A program made the translations under genes and the position numbers. Of a DNA stretch of 64,000 nucleotides, positions 1 through 9,688 are shown one piece after another. The first letter of the stretch is position 1, and every line of letters begins with the position of its first letter. Source of the stretch: Staphylococcus caprae (GTDB lineage Bacteria; Bacillota; Bacilli; Staphylococcales; Staphylococcaceae). The DNA is taken from the NCBI RefSeq assembly GCF_002902725.1, contig NZ_PPRT01000028.1, positions 1-64,000 of the forward strand. The letters are read 5' to 3'. Below the pieces are notes generated by a model, which saw only the letters and a program-made list of their open reading frames with translations, had not been told where the DNA came from and ran no database searches.

Positions 1-122
1 ATATATGATTCGATAAATTTTATCACTAAGTATATTTATAAACAATATTTAATTTATAATATAAAAAAATATCTATGTGTAAACGCGTGATGATTAAGAT
101 AACTTTACTTAATTTTTCACAT

Positions 123-154
123 AAAAAATACAGCGACGTCGAACGCCGCTGTAT
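123..154 (-). terminator. Rho-independent terminator of odhAB
   Basis: An 8-bp perfect stem (128-135 with 147-154, ATACAGCG against its complement) closes an 11-nt loop. On the minus strand it is followed by a run of T (complement of 123-127). It lies 30 bp past the odhB stop codon and ends the odhA-odhB transcript. Confidence 0.85.
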
Positions 155-184
155 CAGTATTTATAGAGTATATTTAGTTCAGAA

Positions 185-1459
185 TTATGATTCTAGTAAT
201 AAATCTTCTGGATTTTCAATTAATTCTTTGATTGTTTTTAAGAATCCTACTGCTTCTTTACCATCAATGATTCTGTGATCATAGCTTAGAGCTAAGTACA
301 TCATTGGACGGTTTTCAATTGTATCTTTATCGATTGCGATTGGACGAGTAATGATTGAGTGCATACCTAAGATAGCAGCTTGGCTACCGTTAATGATTGG
401 TGTACTCATCATTGAACCGAAGATACCGCCATTCGTAATTGTGAATGAACCGTTAACCATGTCATCTAAGCCTAATTTTTTATCACGTGCTTTGACAGCT
501 AAGTTAGCAATTTCTTGTTCAATTTCAGCAAAGTTTTTCTTATCGCAGTCTCTAACGAATGGAACTAATAAACCATCATCTGTAGAAACAGCAATACCGA
601 TATCATAGAATTGCTTAGTAATCATATCTTCGCCGTCGATTTCAGCATTTACTTCAGGATATTTCTTAAGTGCTGCTACTGCTGCTTTAGTGAAGAATGA
701 CATGAAACCAAGTTTTGTTCCATCATGATCTTTCATGAATTGTTCTTTTTTACGTTTACGTAATTCCATAACATTTGTCATGTCTACTTCGTTGAATGTT
801 GTTAACATTGCTGTTTGATTAGATACTTCTAATAATTTTTTAGCAGCTGTTTTCTTACGACGTGACATTTTTTCACGAATAACTGGTTTAGATGGATTGT
901 CATTAGATTTTTTAGAACCACTGTCTTGTGATTTGCTTTCACTTTTAGCTGGTTGACTTGCTTGTTTTTGACTATTATCAACGTCATCTTTTCTTAATAC
1001 GTCATTTCCTTTACCAGAAACTTCGCTTAAGTTAACGCCATTTTCACGTGCATGTCTACGTGCAGATGGCGTAGCATTGACACGTTGATTGTTAGTATCT
1101 TGGCTATCTTGTTTATTATCTGAAGAAGCTTGTTTTTGTTCTGATTTATCTTCAGTTTGTCCTGCATCTTTAGATTCATCTTTTTGTGGAGTGTCTTCTG
1201 ATGAACCATTTGATGCATTACCACTACCTTCGCCTACAACAGCTACAGCTTGACCTACTTCAACTGTGTCGCCTTCTTCGGCTAATTGTTCAGATAGTAC
1301 GCCTGCTTCCTCAGAAACAACTTCAACGTTTACTTTATCTGTTTCTAATTCTAAGATAGCTTCACCTTTATCTACGCTATCTCCAACGTTCTTTAACCAC
1401 TCTGCAATGGTACCTTCTGTGATTGATTCTGCTAATTCTGGAACTTTTACCTCTGGCAT
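185..1459 (-). CDS. odhB: Dihydrolipoamide succinyltransferase, E2 of 2-oxoglutarate dehydrogenase
   Basis: E2 component of the oxoglutarate dehydrogenase complex. It moves the succinyl group from E1 to CoA in the TCA cycle, in the cytosol. The 424-aa product shows the full E2 layout. A lipoyl domain covers about 1-77, with the lipoylated lysine at K42 in the ETDKVNVEV motif. A long Q/S/D/K-rich flexible linker follows. The peripheral subunit-binding domain lies near 126-163. The catalytic acyltransferase domain ends with DHRIIDG, giving His395 and Asp399. The ATG is preceded by a GGGGGAA Shine-Dalgarno. The gene starts 17 bp after the odhA stop, so the two are co-transcribed. E3 is not encoded here; staphylococci usually supply it from the pyruvate dehydrogenase locus. 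Confidence 0.97.
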   Translation of the reverse strand: MPEVKVPELAESITEGTIAEWLKNVGDSVDKGEAILELETDKVNVEVVSEEAGVLSEQLAEEGDTVEVGQAVAVVGEGSGNASNGSSEDTPQKDESKDAGQTEDKSEQKQASSDNKQDSQDTNNQRVNATPSARRHARENGVNLSEVSGKGNDVLRKDDVDNSQKQASQPAKSESKSQDSGSKKSNDNPSKPVIREKMSRRKKTAAKKLLEVSNQTAMLTTFNEVDMTNVMELRKRKKEQFMKDHDGTKLGFMSFFTKAAVAALKKYPEVNAEIDGEDMITKQFYDIGIAVSTDDGLLVPFVRDCDKKNFAEIEQEIANLAVKARDKKLGLDDMVNGSFTITNGGIFGSMMSTPIINGSQAAILGMHSIITRPIAIDKDTIENRPMMYLALSYDHRIIDGKEAVGFLKTIKELIENPEDLLLES

Positions 1460-1476
1460 ACTTAATTTCCCCCTAG

Positions 1477-4281
1477 TTAATTATTAATGCTACTTTCAAT
1501 AATTCGATTTTGAACAAGTTTATGAATTTCTCCATCACCTTCAGCAGGTGCTGCCCTTTGAATTCTACCATGATAGCTAAGATCATATCTATCAGCAACA
1601 AGTGCTTTAAGATAAGGATAAACAAATAACCAAGCGCCTTGGTTTTTAGGTTCTTCTTGAACCCATGATACTTTTTCTAGATTTGGTAGTGATTCTAGAA
1701 CTTCTTTAATTTCTTCTTCAGGGAATGGATATAATCTCTCTACTGCAACAAGTAAAGTAGATTCATCAGGGTTTTTATCTAAATGTTCTTTTAAATCGAT
1801 AAACATTTTTCCTGAAGCTAAAATAACTTTTTTAACTTTTTCTGCATCGTGTTCTTCAGTAATGATAGGTTTGAAACCACCAGAAGTAAATTCATCGATT
1901 GGTTTAGCAACTGTTTTATTTCGTAATAAACTTTTCGGTGACATTACGATTAATGGTCTCATTTCTTGAGAATCTAAGCTTGCTGCTTGTGCTCGTAATA
2001 AGTGGAAGTAGTTACTTGAACTAGATAAGTTTACTACTGTGCTATTATTTTCAGCAGCAAGTTGCAAGAATCTTTCTAAACGAGCAGATGAGTGCTCAGC
2101 ACCTTGACCTTCATAAGAATGAGGTAAGAATAATGTTAGACCTGAACGTTCTCCCCATTTAGCACGAGAACTTGATAAGAAGTTATCAAAAATCATTTGT
2201 GCCATGTTAGAGAAATCTCCGTATTGAGCTTCCCAAATGTTGAAACTTCCTTTGTTCTCAACGTTGTAACCATATTCGAAACCAACAACAGCAGCTTCAG
2301 ATAATGGTGAGTTGTGAATTTCAAAAGTCGCTTTTTGATCAGGTACATGATGCAATGGTGTGTAAGTATCACCATTTTCTTCGTCATGTAGAACAGCATG
2401 TCTATGACTGAAAGTACCACGTTCACTATCTTGACCAGTTAAACGAACTGAAGTTCCATCTTGTAAAATAGTGGCGAAAGCAAGTTGCTCTGCTTGAGCC
2501 CAATCAACTAATCCGCCATCTTTTTCAAATGGTTCTCTACGTTTTTCGAGTACTTTATTTAGCTTTTTAAGTACATGGAAATCTTCAGGATATGTGAGCA
2601 TTGCATCATTGATTTCTTTAAGATGATCAAATGTGAAATCTTTCTCGTCACTTTGTAATGGTAATTGAAGTGACTCAGGTTTTTCCATATCTGGATTATC
2701 CATCTTATCTGATTTATCGATTTTGTCATGCGCTGCACGCATTTCTTTTTGAACATTATCAATTATTTCATTCATTTCGTCTTCTGAAATGATACCGTCT
2801 TCTACTAATTTCTTACCATATAAAATTTCGACTGATTCATGTTTACGAATATTATGATATGGAACAGGGTTTGTGATAGAAGGTTCATCCATTTCATTAT
2901 GCCCATAACGACGATATCCTACTAAATCGATAACGACATCTTTGTGGAACTCTTTGCGGAATTCCATTGCGATATCGATGGCTTCAATTGTTGCTTCTAC
3001 ATCATCTGCATTAACGTGTAAAATTGGAACATCGTAACCTTTAGCAACGTCTGTTGAATAAGTTGTTGAACGTCCATCAACAGGTTCAGTTGTGAATCCA
3101 ATTCTATTATTTGTAATGATGTGAAGTGAACCGCCAGTAGTATAACCCTGTAAGCTACCTAGGTTCATTGTTTCAAAGTTAATACCTTGACCTGGATAAG
3201 CCGCATCACCATGAATGATAATTGGCATTGCTTTATGGAAGTCAGTTGATGGTGAACCAGCTTGATGTGTTTCATCTTGTGCAGCACGTGTTCTACCTTC
3301 AACAACGGGTGCTACAATTTCCAAGTGGCTTGGGTTATTAGCTAGAGAAATACGTTGTTCAGTACCGTATGAGTCAGTCGTTTTAACGCCACCTAAGTGG
3401 TACTTAACATCGCCTGTCCAACCTGAAGTTAATTCTAAACTACCGTCTTCAGGTAAGAATTTCATAGGATCTGTGTGCATGAATTCTGAAATCATCATTT
3501 CATATGGTTTTTCAAGCACATGTGTTAATACGTTTAATCGTCCTCGGTGAGCCATACCGATTTGAATATTCTTAATTCCCTCATTACCCGCTAAAGTAAT
3601 AGTATGTTGAAGCATTGGTACTAACGTGTCTACCCCTTCAATAGAGAAACGTTTTGCACCAACGAAGTTTTTGTGTAAGTATTTTTCAAATCCTTCAACA
3701 TGCGCTAATTTTTTGAAAAGTTCTTTTTTCTGATTATTGTTTAAATTCGCTTTATAAGGCGTTTCTATACGTCTTTTTAACCAAACGCGCTCTTTACTAT
3801 TATTAATATGTGTATATTCAAAAGCAATTGGTCCTTTATAGCGTTTTTCCATACGGACGATCGCTTCATAGGCATTGTCATAAATATCTTCAAAGTGTTC
3901 TGATACAATACCAGCTGAAATTTGTTCCAAAGTTTCTTGGTCTAAATCAAAGTCTTCAATTCCTAATTTAGGGACATGTTTACGCTCTGGAGGATTAACT
4001 GGATAAATGCCTGCTTTTAAGTGTCCGTATTGACGTATATTATCGATTAAGCGCATCACACGTTTAATCGTGCTGTCTCCCGCTTGTGAACCACTTGAAC
4101 CAGTGGTCGGTTTAGCCTCGATATGAGCTTCCCCTGTTTTAATTGTACTAAATAGAACTTGTAAATCTTCTGGAACTGATGATGGATCTTGTAGGTAATC
4201 ATCATACAAATCTAGCATTAAGCCGAGATTTGCACCGAAGTTTACAGGCGCCTCTGTAACTTCCTTTTTGTCCTTTGTCAT
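1477..4281 (-). CDS. odhA: 2-oxoglutarate dehydrogenase E1 (thiamine diphosphate dependent)
   Basis: E1 decarboxylates 2-oxoglutarate with thiamine diphosphate and passes the succinyl group to the lipoyl arm of OdhB. The frame stays open 75 bases further upstream, but I place the start at the ATG ending at 4281. It has an ideal GGAGGG Shine-Dalgarno and gives 934 aa (MTKDKKEV...), close to the usual staphylococcal length. Visible E1 signatures are [21 protein letters not shown], the YRRYGHNE stretch and a C-terminal transketolase-like domain with SPKSLLR. It is the first gene of the odhAB operon. A sigma-A-like promoter and a cre-like site lie just upstream, pointing to carbon catabolite control. 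The gene is intact. Confidence 0.97.
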   Translation of the reverse strand: MTKDKKEVTEAPVNFGANLGLMLDLYDDYLQDPSSVPEDLQVLFSTIKTGEAHIEAKPTTGSSGSQAGDSTIKRVMRLIDNIRQYGHLKAGIYPVNPPERKHVPKLGIEDFDLDQETLEQISAGIVSEHFEDIYDNAYEAIVRMEKRYKGPIAFEYTHINNSKERVWLKRRIETPYKANLNNNQKKELFKKLAHVEGFEKYLHKNFVGAKRFSIEGVDTLVPMLQHTITLAGNEGIKNIQIGMAHRGRLNVLTHVLEKPYEMMISEFMHTDPMKFLPEDGSLELTSGWTGDVKYHLGGVKTTDSYGTEQRISLANNPSHLEIVAPVVEGRTRAAQDETHQAGSPSTDFHKAMPIIIHGDAAYPGQGINFETMNLGSLQGYTTGGSLHIITNNRIGFTTEPVDGRSTTYSTDVAKGYDVPILHVNADDVEATIEAIDIAMEFRKEFHKDVVIDLVGYRRYGHNEMDEPSITNPVPYHNIRKHESVEILYGKKLVEDGIISEDEMNEIIDNVQKEMRAAHDKIDKSDKMDNPDMEKPESLQLPLQSDEKDFTFDHLKEINDAMLTYPEDFHVLKKLNKVLEKRREPFEKDGGLVDWAQAEQLAFATILQDGTSVRLTGQDSERGTFSHRHAVLHDEENGDTYTPLHHVPDQKATFEIHNSPLSEAAVVGFEYGYNVENKGSFNIWEAQYGDFSNMAQMIFDNFLSSSRAKWGERSGLTLFLPHSYEGQGAEHSSARLERFLQLAAENNSTVVNLSSSSNYFHLLRAQAASLDSQEMRPLIVMSPKSLLRNKTVAKPIDEFTSGGFKPIITEEHDAEKVKKVILASGKMFIDLKEHLDKNPDESTLLVAVERLYPFPEEEIKEVLESLPNLEKVSWVQEEPKNQGAWLFVYPYLKALVADRYDLSYHGRIQRAAPAEGDGEIHKLVQNRIIESSINN

Positions 4282-4303
4282 TTTTACACCCTCCACAAAA
4301 ATG

Positions 4304-4317
4304 TTGAAACGCTTACA
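4304..4317 (-). promoter_or_regulatory. cre-like CcpA operator of odhA
   Basis: Read on the minus strand the site is TGTAAGCGTTTCAA. It matches the consensus TGWAARCGYTWNCW at 13 of 14 positions. It lies about 23 bp before the odhA ATG and overlaps the predicted transcription start, a position where CcpA would block transcription. CcpA repression of TCA-cycle genes in Gram-positive bacteria is established; binding here is inferred. Confidence 0.6.
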
Positions 4318-4322
4318 AGATA

Positions 4323-4350
4323 ATAATAGCATTATTTCAAATTTTGTTAA
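4323..4350 (-). promoter_or_regulatory. Candidate sigma-A promoter of odhAB
   Basis: On the minus strand a -35 TTAACA (complement of 4345-4350) and a -10 TATTAT (complement of 4323-4328) are separated by 16 bp. Each hexamer has 5 of 6 consensus bases. The start would fall near 4316. Confidence 0.5.
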
Positions 4351-4373
4351 AGTCAATTTACCTATTTATATAC

Positions 4374-4405
4374 AAAAAGCAGAACCAAATATAGATTGGT
4401 TCTGC
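4374..4405 (-). terminator. Terminator of arlRS
   Basis: A 10-bp perfect stem (4379-4388 with 4396-4405, GCAGAACCAA) with a 7-nt loop is followed on the minus strand by five T (4374-4378). It lies 85 bp past the arlS stop, between arlRS and the odhA promoter. Confidence 0.85.
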
Positions 4406-4489
4406 GTTATTTTAAAAAATGGAATGAGTTGCTTCGTCGATGCGGTTCAAAGACGCAATGGAGCTATCCAAAAAATTATATTTAGTTAC

Positions 4490-5860
4490 CTAATTTTGTA
4501 ATGGAAACTGAATTTTGAAAGTAGTAAACGATTGAACTTCACTGCTTACTTCAATTGTTCCACCATTTAATTGTACGATTTTTTGGGCAATCGATAAACC
4601 TAACCCATTACCGCCTTGGCTTCGCGCACGTGATTTGTCCACACGATAAAATCTGTCAAAGATAAACTCTAAATCTGCTTTAGGAATGCCCATACCATGA
4701 TCAGTAATTTCGATACTAACAAGTTTATTCTTTAACTGTGTAGTGATCGTTATATATTTGTTATCAGTATCATACTTCATTGCATTATCTAAGAAGATAA
4801 GTAATAATTGTTCGAATTGATGTCGGTTGATCTTCAAGTGAATAGGTTTAGATGTTAACTCTGTTTCAAATGTATAATTAGGATGTAGTTGTTTAAGTGA
4901 TTTGACGCGGGTTTGAATTTCATTATTCACATCTACATTTTCACATTCAAGTACATTACTGTTCACTCTATCTTTGGTTAACATCAGTAATTCTTCAACA
5001 AGTTTAGTAATTCGGTTTACCTCTTCAATAGATATATCCAGTGACTCTTCTAGAACTTCTGGGTCTTTTTTACCCCACCGTTGAATTAAATTAAGATGGC
5101 CTTGAATGATTTGTAAAGGTGTTCTTAATTCGTGAGAGGCATCTTCAACGAATTGGCGCTGTTGATTGAAGGATTCTTCAATTTGATACATCATATCATT
5201 GAAAGTCACGATAAGATTATCTGTTTCTTCATAATTTGTGGTTAATTCAAGTTTATTCTGGAAACCATCACGTCGGATTTGATTCATTTTGTTGGACATT
5301 GTCACAATGGGCTTTGTAATTTGTGATGAGAAGATATAACTAATTCCTGCTGTAATGATGGTAGCGATGAGTCCAAATGCTAAGGCTACAATATAAAGTG
5401 ATCGCACTAGATTATCGTAATTTTGTAGTGAATGGATTAATACGCTATATCCGGAAAAGTCTTTTGAATGTATTGGTTCAGTAATAATTAAGTAGTTGAT
5501 ACCATGACTTTTATGGATGTGAATACGTTCAGGATGATTGATATCAACCTTTTTGTCGTAATTGATGGCATTTTCATTAGATGTTTGTATTAATTTTTTA
5601 CCTCTATCATCAAAAATGATGACCTCTTGAAAGTTCTCTAACGAAGCATTTAAATCGAGCGGTGATATTTGATCTAAAGATTTAGAATGAAACAAATTTG
5701 CAATATCACTCGAACTTCTCTCAGCTTCGTCTAATTCACTATTTCTCAATGTATCCTTTAAGAAGAAAATGATAATCAAACAAAATAACAATATTGTCGT
5801 AAATGTAATGAGTGTCGTAATCATCATCCATTTATATTTTAACTTACGACGTTTAATCAT
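4490..5860 (-). CDS. arlS: Sensor histidine kinase ArlS
   Basis: Membrane sensor kinase that phosphorylates ArlR. In S. aureus the pair governs autolysis, adhesion, surface protein expression and response to nutrient and metal starvation. The 456-aa layout is complete: a first membrane segment near 12-34, an extracytoplasmic sensor region of about 120 aa, a second membrane segment near 153-177, then HAMP. The HisKA segment has the phospho-acceptor His243 in the ASHELRTP motif. The ATPase domain has an N box (NAMKYD), G1 (DHGMGIP), the F box (FDRFYR) and G2 (GNGLGLS). The start codon overlaps the arlR stop by 4 bp (ATGA), so translation is coupled. ArlRS is known to control ebh in S. aureus, and a very large ebh lies in this window. 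Confidence 0.96.
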   Translation of the reverse strand: MIKRRKLKYKWMMITTLITFTTILLFCLIIIFFLKDTLRNSELDEAERSSSDIANLFHSKSLDQISPLDLNASLENFQEVIIFDDRGKKLIQTSNENAINYDKKVDINHPERIHIHKSHGINYLIITEPIHSKDFSGYSVLIHSLQNYDNLVRSLYIVALAFGLIATIITAGISYIFSSQITKPIVTMSNKMNQIRRDGFQNKLELTTNYEETDNLIVTFNDMMYQIEESFNQQRQFVEDASHELRTPLQIIQGHLNLIQRWGKKDPEVLEESLDISIEEVNRITKLVEELLMLTKDRVNSNVLECENVDVNNEIQTRVKSLKQLHPNYTFETELTSKPIHLKINRHQFEQLLLIFLDNAMKYDTDNKYITITTQLKNKLVSIEITDHGMGIPKADLEFIFDRFYRVDKSRARSQGGNGLGLSIAQKIVQLNGGTIEVSSEVQSFTTFKIQFPLQN

Positions 5861-6516
5861 CGAATCACATACCCTACACCACGAACGGTTTCAATCGATT
5901 TTTCCTTATTAAAAGGTTTTAATTTATTACGTAAATATCTGATATAAACATCTACGACATTTGTTTCAACTTCACTATTGAAACCCCACACGTGGTCTAA
6001 AATTTGTTCACGTTGCATAACGTGATTTCTATTTTCAGCTAAAACATATAGCAAATCATACTCTGTTTTCGTCAATTCAAGCTGTGTACCGTCAACTGTA
6101 ACTTTGAAAGCATCTTTATCAATGATAATTCCGTTAATGTCAATGACATCTTTCTGAGGCTGTCTACGTAAGATCGCTCTAATTCGAGCGAGCAGTTCCT
6201 CAATATCGAAAGGTTTAACGATGTAATCATCGGCGCCATAATCGAGTCCAGCAACTTTATCATATGTTTCACCTTTAGCGGTGATAATGATAATTGGCGT
6301 TGAATATTCTTGACGAATTTGTCTACAAATCTCTAGGCCGTTAATGTTAGGTAACATTAAGTCAAGAATGATCAGATCATATGATTTATTTAATGCTTTA
6401 TCTAAACCTGTGCGACCATCATTTTCTATATCTACATTGTAATTCTCATGTGTGAGTTCAAGTTCTATAAATCGAGCAAGGTTTTGCTCATCTTCTACGA
6501 TTAAAATATTTGTCAT
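5857..6516 (-). CDS. arlR: Response regulator ArlR (OmpR/PhoB family)
   Basis: DNA-binding response regulator paired with ArlS. It has 219 aa. The receiver domain covers about 1-120, with the acidic pocket at E8/D9, phospho-acceptor Asp52 in LDLMLP, the conserved Thr in the IIITAKG stretch and Lys in YIVKPF. The C-terminal winged helix covers about 125-219, with the typical ending VRGVGYVIR. The ATG has a GAGGTG Shine-Dalgarno. It is the first gene of the arlRS operon. Upstream, in the opposite direction, lies the Fur-regulated isrR sRNA, the neighbour I recall from S. aureus. Confidence 0.97.
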   Translation of the reverse strand: MTNILIVEDEQNLARFIELELTHENYNVDIENDGRTGLDKALNKSYDLIILDLMLPNINGLEICRQIRQEYSTPIIIITAKGETYDKVAGLDYGADDYIVKPFDIEELLARIRAILRRQPQKDVIDINGIIIDKDAFKVTVDGTQLELTKTEYDLLYVLAENRNHVMQREQILDHVWGFNSEVETNVVDVYIRYLRNKLKPFNKEKSIETVRGVGYVIR

Positions 6517-6757
6517 ATTTGCACCTCATGATACATCTTACCTAATAGCATATGAATGAAAAAGATGTATTCTTTAATTGTTATGAATTTGTTAATAATT
6601 TCTCTTTATTTGCTTTATCTATTTTATCACAATTCATTCTCAATGATTTTATCATTAATGAAAGTTTAGTTTGGAAAATTAAAAATCTATGAAGTATTGA
6701 TATGACAACATTTATAGTATGTTAGATGAAATTTATCAAAAAAGTTTGTGATTCTAA
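6517..6757. other. arlR upstream region
   Basis: About 240 bp of A/T-rich non-coding DNA between divergent arlR and isrR. It must hold the arlR promoter, but I cannot fix a convincing -35/-10 pair. A short dyad (AATGAT and ATCATT) lies near 6641-6655. I see no other feature. Confidence 0.5.
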
Positions 6758-6785
6758 TTGACAACGATTCTCAGTCATGTATAAT
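6758..6785 (+). promoter_or_regulatory. Promoter of the isrR sRNA
   Basis: A perfect -35 TTGACA (6758-6763) and a perfect -10 TATAAT (6780-6785) are separated by 16 bp. The start of transcription is expected near 6792. It is the strongest promoter match I saw in the window, and it overlaps a Fur box. Confidence 0.85.
6759..6773 (+). promoter_or_regulatory. Fur box 1 of isrR
   Basis: TGACAACGATTCTCA matches the 15-mer Fur consensus TGATAATGATTATCA at 12 of 15 positions. It overlaps the -35 element, so iron-loaded Fur would block RNA polymerase binding. Confidence 0.7.
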
Positions 6786-6791
6786 ACTAGT

Positions 6792-6806
6792 TGAAAATGA
6801 TTATCA
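6792..6806 (+). promoter_or_regulatory. Fur box 2 of isrR
   Basis: TGAAAATGATTATCA matches the 15-mer Fur consensus at 14 of 15 positions. It covers the predicted transcription start, 33 bp after box 1. Two boxes around one promoter indicate tight iron-dependent repression. Confidence 0.85.
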
Positions 6807-6922
6807 ATACCGACTAGAACATTCCCCCCCACATATATTTCGTTCTTATTGGATTGGTCATTTTCAATTATCCCCTTTTATATGCCCGTAAAAGACTAAC
6901 GTTGAGAAACAACGTTTCAATA

Positions 6923-6963
6923 AAAGCAGTAGACCTTTGACACTTGAGGTTTACTGCTTTTTT
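6923..6963 (+). terminator. Terminator of isrR
   Basis: A 14-bp stem including one G-U pair (6923-6936 with 6947-6960) with a 10-nt loop is followed by T at 6958-6963. It ends the sRNA just before the intergenic repeat at 6967. Confidence 0.92.
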
Positions 6964-6966
6964 AGT

Positions 6967-7020
6967 GGGAGCGGGACAGAAATATAATTTAGCTAAATTA
7001 TTTTCGTTGTCCCGCCCCGG
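6967..7020. repeat. Staphylococcal intergenic palindromic repeat
   Basis: GCGGGACA (6971-6978) is inverted at 7009-7016, and an inner perfect palindrome ATAATTTAGCTAAATTAT sits between the arms, so the element can form one long hairpin. The GGGACA...TGTCCC design recurs at 17893-17982. Similar elements are scattered between genes in staphylococci; the family identity is from memory. Confidence 0.6.
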
Positions 7021-7527
7021 CAAGGATGGCTAGGATTGAGAGAAGCTTAATTTAAGCGCACTTTCAATTCAGACATCTACTGCCCATATATTAAAGAAGA
7101 CTGAGATAAATAACTATTCTTCTAACCTTCGTTGCTAGTGGCACTTATACTTGAGCAAAGCCTCAAGTGTTACTACTATAACTGTTTTATAGTAATATTT
7201 AAATAATAAGGTGAAAGTTTTATAATTAACAGATAACGAAGTATTGATAGCGACACGCCTGCAGGAATAGCATGCGTCTTGAGACTACTTGTTAGTCAGT
7301 TGATTTTTAAAAGACAGGCTACGCAGTAGCTGATTGATATTGAGCTCACAAAATGGCTCAACATCTAATCATCCTTGCGGGGGTGATAATACGAATTCTT
7401 AAATTCTAGAATTCTGTATCACTCCCAAGCCATGCCCGCGGCAAGGGAGCTAAAGCAATACGTAGTATTGGTAAAAAACTATACTGTGAATGTTAAACAG
7501 ATATGTTACCATTGATAAAATTAAATA
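7021..7527. other. Structured intergenic region without genes
   Basis: About 500 bp with no supportable gene. It contains several hairpins: ACTTGAG/CTCAAGT at 7149-7168, ACTATA/TATAGT at 7174-7192, TTGAGC/GCTCAA at about 7339-7361, and a long imperfect inverted repeat at 7379-7426 whose arms carry GAATTC and GTGATA-like segments. GC-rich patches near 7255-7285 and 7425-7450 look like degenerate intergenic repeats. It forms the boundary between isrR and the accessory operon. Confidence 0.45.
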
Positions 7528-7575
7528 AAGCCTGAGACGTCATCTTTCATTTAATAAAGACGAAGTCTCAGGCTT
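7528..7575 (-). terminator. Terminator of the accessory operon
   Basis: An 11-bp perfect stem (AAGCCTGAGAC at 7528-7538 with 7565-7575) has a 26-nt loop and is followed on the minus strand by a T-rich tract. It lies 14 bp past the stop of the DeoR-family gene. Confidence 0.75.
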
Positions 7576-7588
7576 CATTTTCAATAAG

Positions 7589-8356
7589 TTAAATCTGCAA
7601 CCAATGCTTCTGGTTAAAATATTCCATATTCTGTGGTTTAGCATAATCAGAAATCATATAATCAATTTCGCTAAACCCATCAATACGATACGACGCATGC
7701 GCATCTCGTTTACTACTATCTGCTAAGAGATAACTCAGTTGACTTTGTTGAATCATGATGTGACTCGCATGGGCTTCTTCCAAATCAAATTCATAACAAT
7801 CACTCGTATCAAACGAACCACAAGAAATAAAAGCTTTATCAAATTTAAAACGTTGTAGTAACTCATTCGTCATATGACCGCGCACAACATCTTGTTCAGT
7901 ATTCGTCTTTCCAGCGAGCATAATCACTTCTGCTTGAATTCGTTGCTCCTCGATAGCACGATTCAATTCATCCGCAATCTTCAAAGAATTCGTCACAATC
8001 GTTGTCTGAGTAATATCATTGAGATATTGAGGAATTCGCCCTGTTGTTGTCCCACCATCGATGACAATAATTTCTCCAGACTGTATTTGTAAAGCAGCTT
8101 TCTTAGCAATACGTTCTTTTACTTGTGATTGTTTCTGCCACTTATTCGCATATGATTTCTCTTTATTAATATGATTGTATTGAATCGCACCTCCATGTGT
8201 ACGTGTAATCAGTTTATCATTTTCTAAGGTTTCTAAATCCTTTCTCACGGTTTCAGGCGTCACTTGTAAAAAGATAGCTAAATCTTTTACGGCCACCTGC
8301 CCGTACTGATCAACACGTTTACGAATGAGATTCAAACGTTCATTTCTTTTATACAT
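7589..8356 (-). CDS. DeoR-family transcriptional regulator
   Basis: 255-aa repressor-type regulator. The N-terminal DeoR helix-turn-helix (about 1-57) shows the family pattern: RLNLIRKRV, then QVTPETVRKDLETLE, then THGGA. The C-terminal sugar-phosphate-binding domain (about 75-235) has the IDGGTTTG loop. DeoR regulators normally sense phosphorylated sugars and control the transport or catabolic genes beside them. It is the last gene of a seven-gene minus-strand operon, starting 6 bp after the MATE gene stop, so it probably controls that operon by autoregulation. No operator is certain. The effector is unknown. Confidence 0.85.
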   Translation of the reverse strand: MYKRNERLNLIRKRVDQYGQVAVKDLAIFLQVTPETVRKDLETLENDKLITRTHGGAIQYNHINKEKSYANKWQKQSQVKERIAKKAALQIQSGEIIVIDGGTTTGRIPQYLNDITQTTIVTNSLKIADELNRAIEEQRIQAEVIMLAGKTNTEQDVVRGHMTNELLQRFKFDKAFISCGSFDTSDCYEFDLEEAHASHIMIQQSQLSYLLADSSKRDAHASYRIDGFSEIDYMISDYAKPQNMEYFNQKHWLQI

Positions 8357-8362
8357 AATTAT

Positions 8363-9688
8363 CTAAACTCCAATCTGCTTCATACGTGCTTGCCATCGAT
8401 CTTTACGCCATCTAAGATACATAATGATAAATCTCAGCGCTTCATCTGCAATACTCACTAAAATAATTCCTGTATAGCCAAATCCCCAATGAATCCCTAA
8501 TAGATAACTTCCAGGTAATAATAACAGCCAAGTGGTGACAATACTCACTGTGACTGGATAACGTACATCCCCTGCCACGTTTAATAAATCTACAATTAAA
8601 TTATTCATTGCACGTATCGGTTCTAATCCAAAAAGTATAACAAGATAGTAGATGATTAAATGATAGGTTTGTAAGTCGTGTGTTATCCAACGTCCACACA
8701 CAATAAATCCTATAAGTACACACGTCATAATCATGAAGGATTGTATGATGTTAAACCAAATACTTTTTACAACAACTTTCTTTAAAGTGCGGTAACGACG
8801 TCGAGATATAAATTTTCCTAAATAAATTTGGCTAGCGGCACTAAATGCCATAGCGCAACTAAAGGACAGGCCGCTTAGTACAGTGGAAACAGATTTCGCA
8901 GCGATGACTTGAGTGCCTAACATCGCAATAAATGCAGTTGTAAATGTCTGCGCAAAATTATAAGAAATTTGTTCACCTGCTGTTGGGATACCTAATGTCG
9001 AAACCTGGTATATTGTCTTCCAGCTCAGCTTGAAGTAGTGCTTGAGTGGACGGAAAATTTGTATCAGTGCAATCAAAGCTAAAATACATCCCAATAAACG
9101 ACTGAGCGCTGTTGCCACCGCGACACCTAATACAGGGTTACCTACATACTCTGGAATAATAAAGAGTACAACACCATTTAGAATGATATTAGTCACATTA
9201 CTAATGATAGTAATGCGTGTCGCTGATGCTGCATGATTCATGACACGTAATACGGTACCAATGTACATTTGACAAGTCGTTAAAGTGAGTACACTCAATA
9301 TAATCAGTCCAAATTGATAGGTCAGTTTGAATATATCTTGAGGTACTTGAAAAAGTCGTAGGATAGGTTCAAATGCGAGTCCAATCACAATCGTAAATAT
9401 GATAGATACTATGATATTGAATAACAAATTATGATAAATCTCTTGTGAAATACTTGATGGTTGATGTTCCTTCAAGTGAACAATACGTATATTTGTACCC
9501 ACATGAATGATTGTAATTAGAAACGTGATGAGCATGAGTATTTGGCTTATCATTCCCGAAGCAGCAACGGCATCAGTGCTATAGCTGTTTAACATCAATG
9601 TATCAGCTTGTCCCATGATGAGTATGAAAAGTTGTTCTATTAAAATAGGAATGTATAATGCCCGAAATGTTCTTTTAGAAACGATCAT
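8363..9688 (-). CDS. MATE-family multidrug/metabolite efflux protein
   Basis: Integral membrane antiporter of the multidrug and toxic compound extrusion family. The product has 441 aa and about 12 hydrophobic segments in two homologous halves. The start IPILIEQLFILIMGQADTLM is a typical MatE opening. I choose the ATG ending at 9688; an in-frame TTG lies one codon upstream. The gene overlaps the end of the phosphoesterase gene by 14 bp and has no clear Shine-Dalgarno, so it is probably translated by coupling. An exporter inside an importer operon suggests removal of a by-product or toxic analogue of the imported compound. The substrate cannot be predicted. Confidence 0.85.
   Translation of the reverse strand: MIVSKRTFRALYIPILIEQLFILIMGQADTLMLNSYSTDAVAASGMISQILMLITFLITIIHVGTNIRIVHLKEHQPSSISQEIYHNLLFNIIVSIIFTIVIGLAFEPILRLFQVPQDIFKLTYQFGLIILSVLTLTTCQMYIGTVLRVMNHAASATRITIISNVTNIILNGVVLFIIPEYVGNPVLGVAVATALSRLLGCILALIALIQIFRPLKHYFKLSWKTIYQVSTLGIPTAGEQISYNFAQTFTTAFIAMLGTQVIAAKSVSTVLSGLSFSCAMAFSAASQIYLGKFISRRRYRTLKKVVVKSIWFNIIQSFMIMTCVLIGFIVCGRWITHDLQTYHLIIYYLVILFGLEPIRAMNNLIVDLLNVAGDVRYPVTVSIVTTWLLLLPGSYLLGIHWGFGYTGIILVSIADEALRFIIMYLRWRKDRWQARMKQIGV

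Larger units (their letters stand above)
6792..6963 (+). ncRNA. isrR: IsrR-type iron-sparing small RNA
   Basis: A non-coding transcript of about 172 nt is bounded by a consensus promoter with two Fur boxes and a strong terminator. It has no credible reading frame. It carries C-rich single-stranded candidates at 6824-6830 (seven C), 6872-6875 and 6885-6887. An internal hairpin (6898-6904 with 6910-6916, AACGTTG) and the terminator hairpin fold the 3' half. Established knowledge, from memory: S. aureus IsrR is a Fur-repressed sRNA encoded between arlR and pgpB, and its C-rich motifs pair with G-rich ribosome binding sites of iron-enzyme mRNAs. Location, regulation, length and motifs all agree, so I assign it as the homologue. 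Targets here are inferred. Confidence 0.88.

Noticed and set aside
75-278. 67-codon plus-strand frame overlapping the odhB end
   Set aside because: It crosses the odhAB terminator and the odhB C-terminus and has no ribosome binding site or recognisable product.
4282-4356. Longer odhA start 25 codons upstream
   Set aside because: It would run through the cre-like site and promoter and has no Shine-Dalgarno; the ATG ending at 4281 has GGAGGG and gives the family length.
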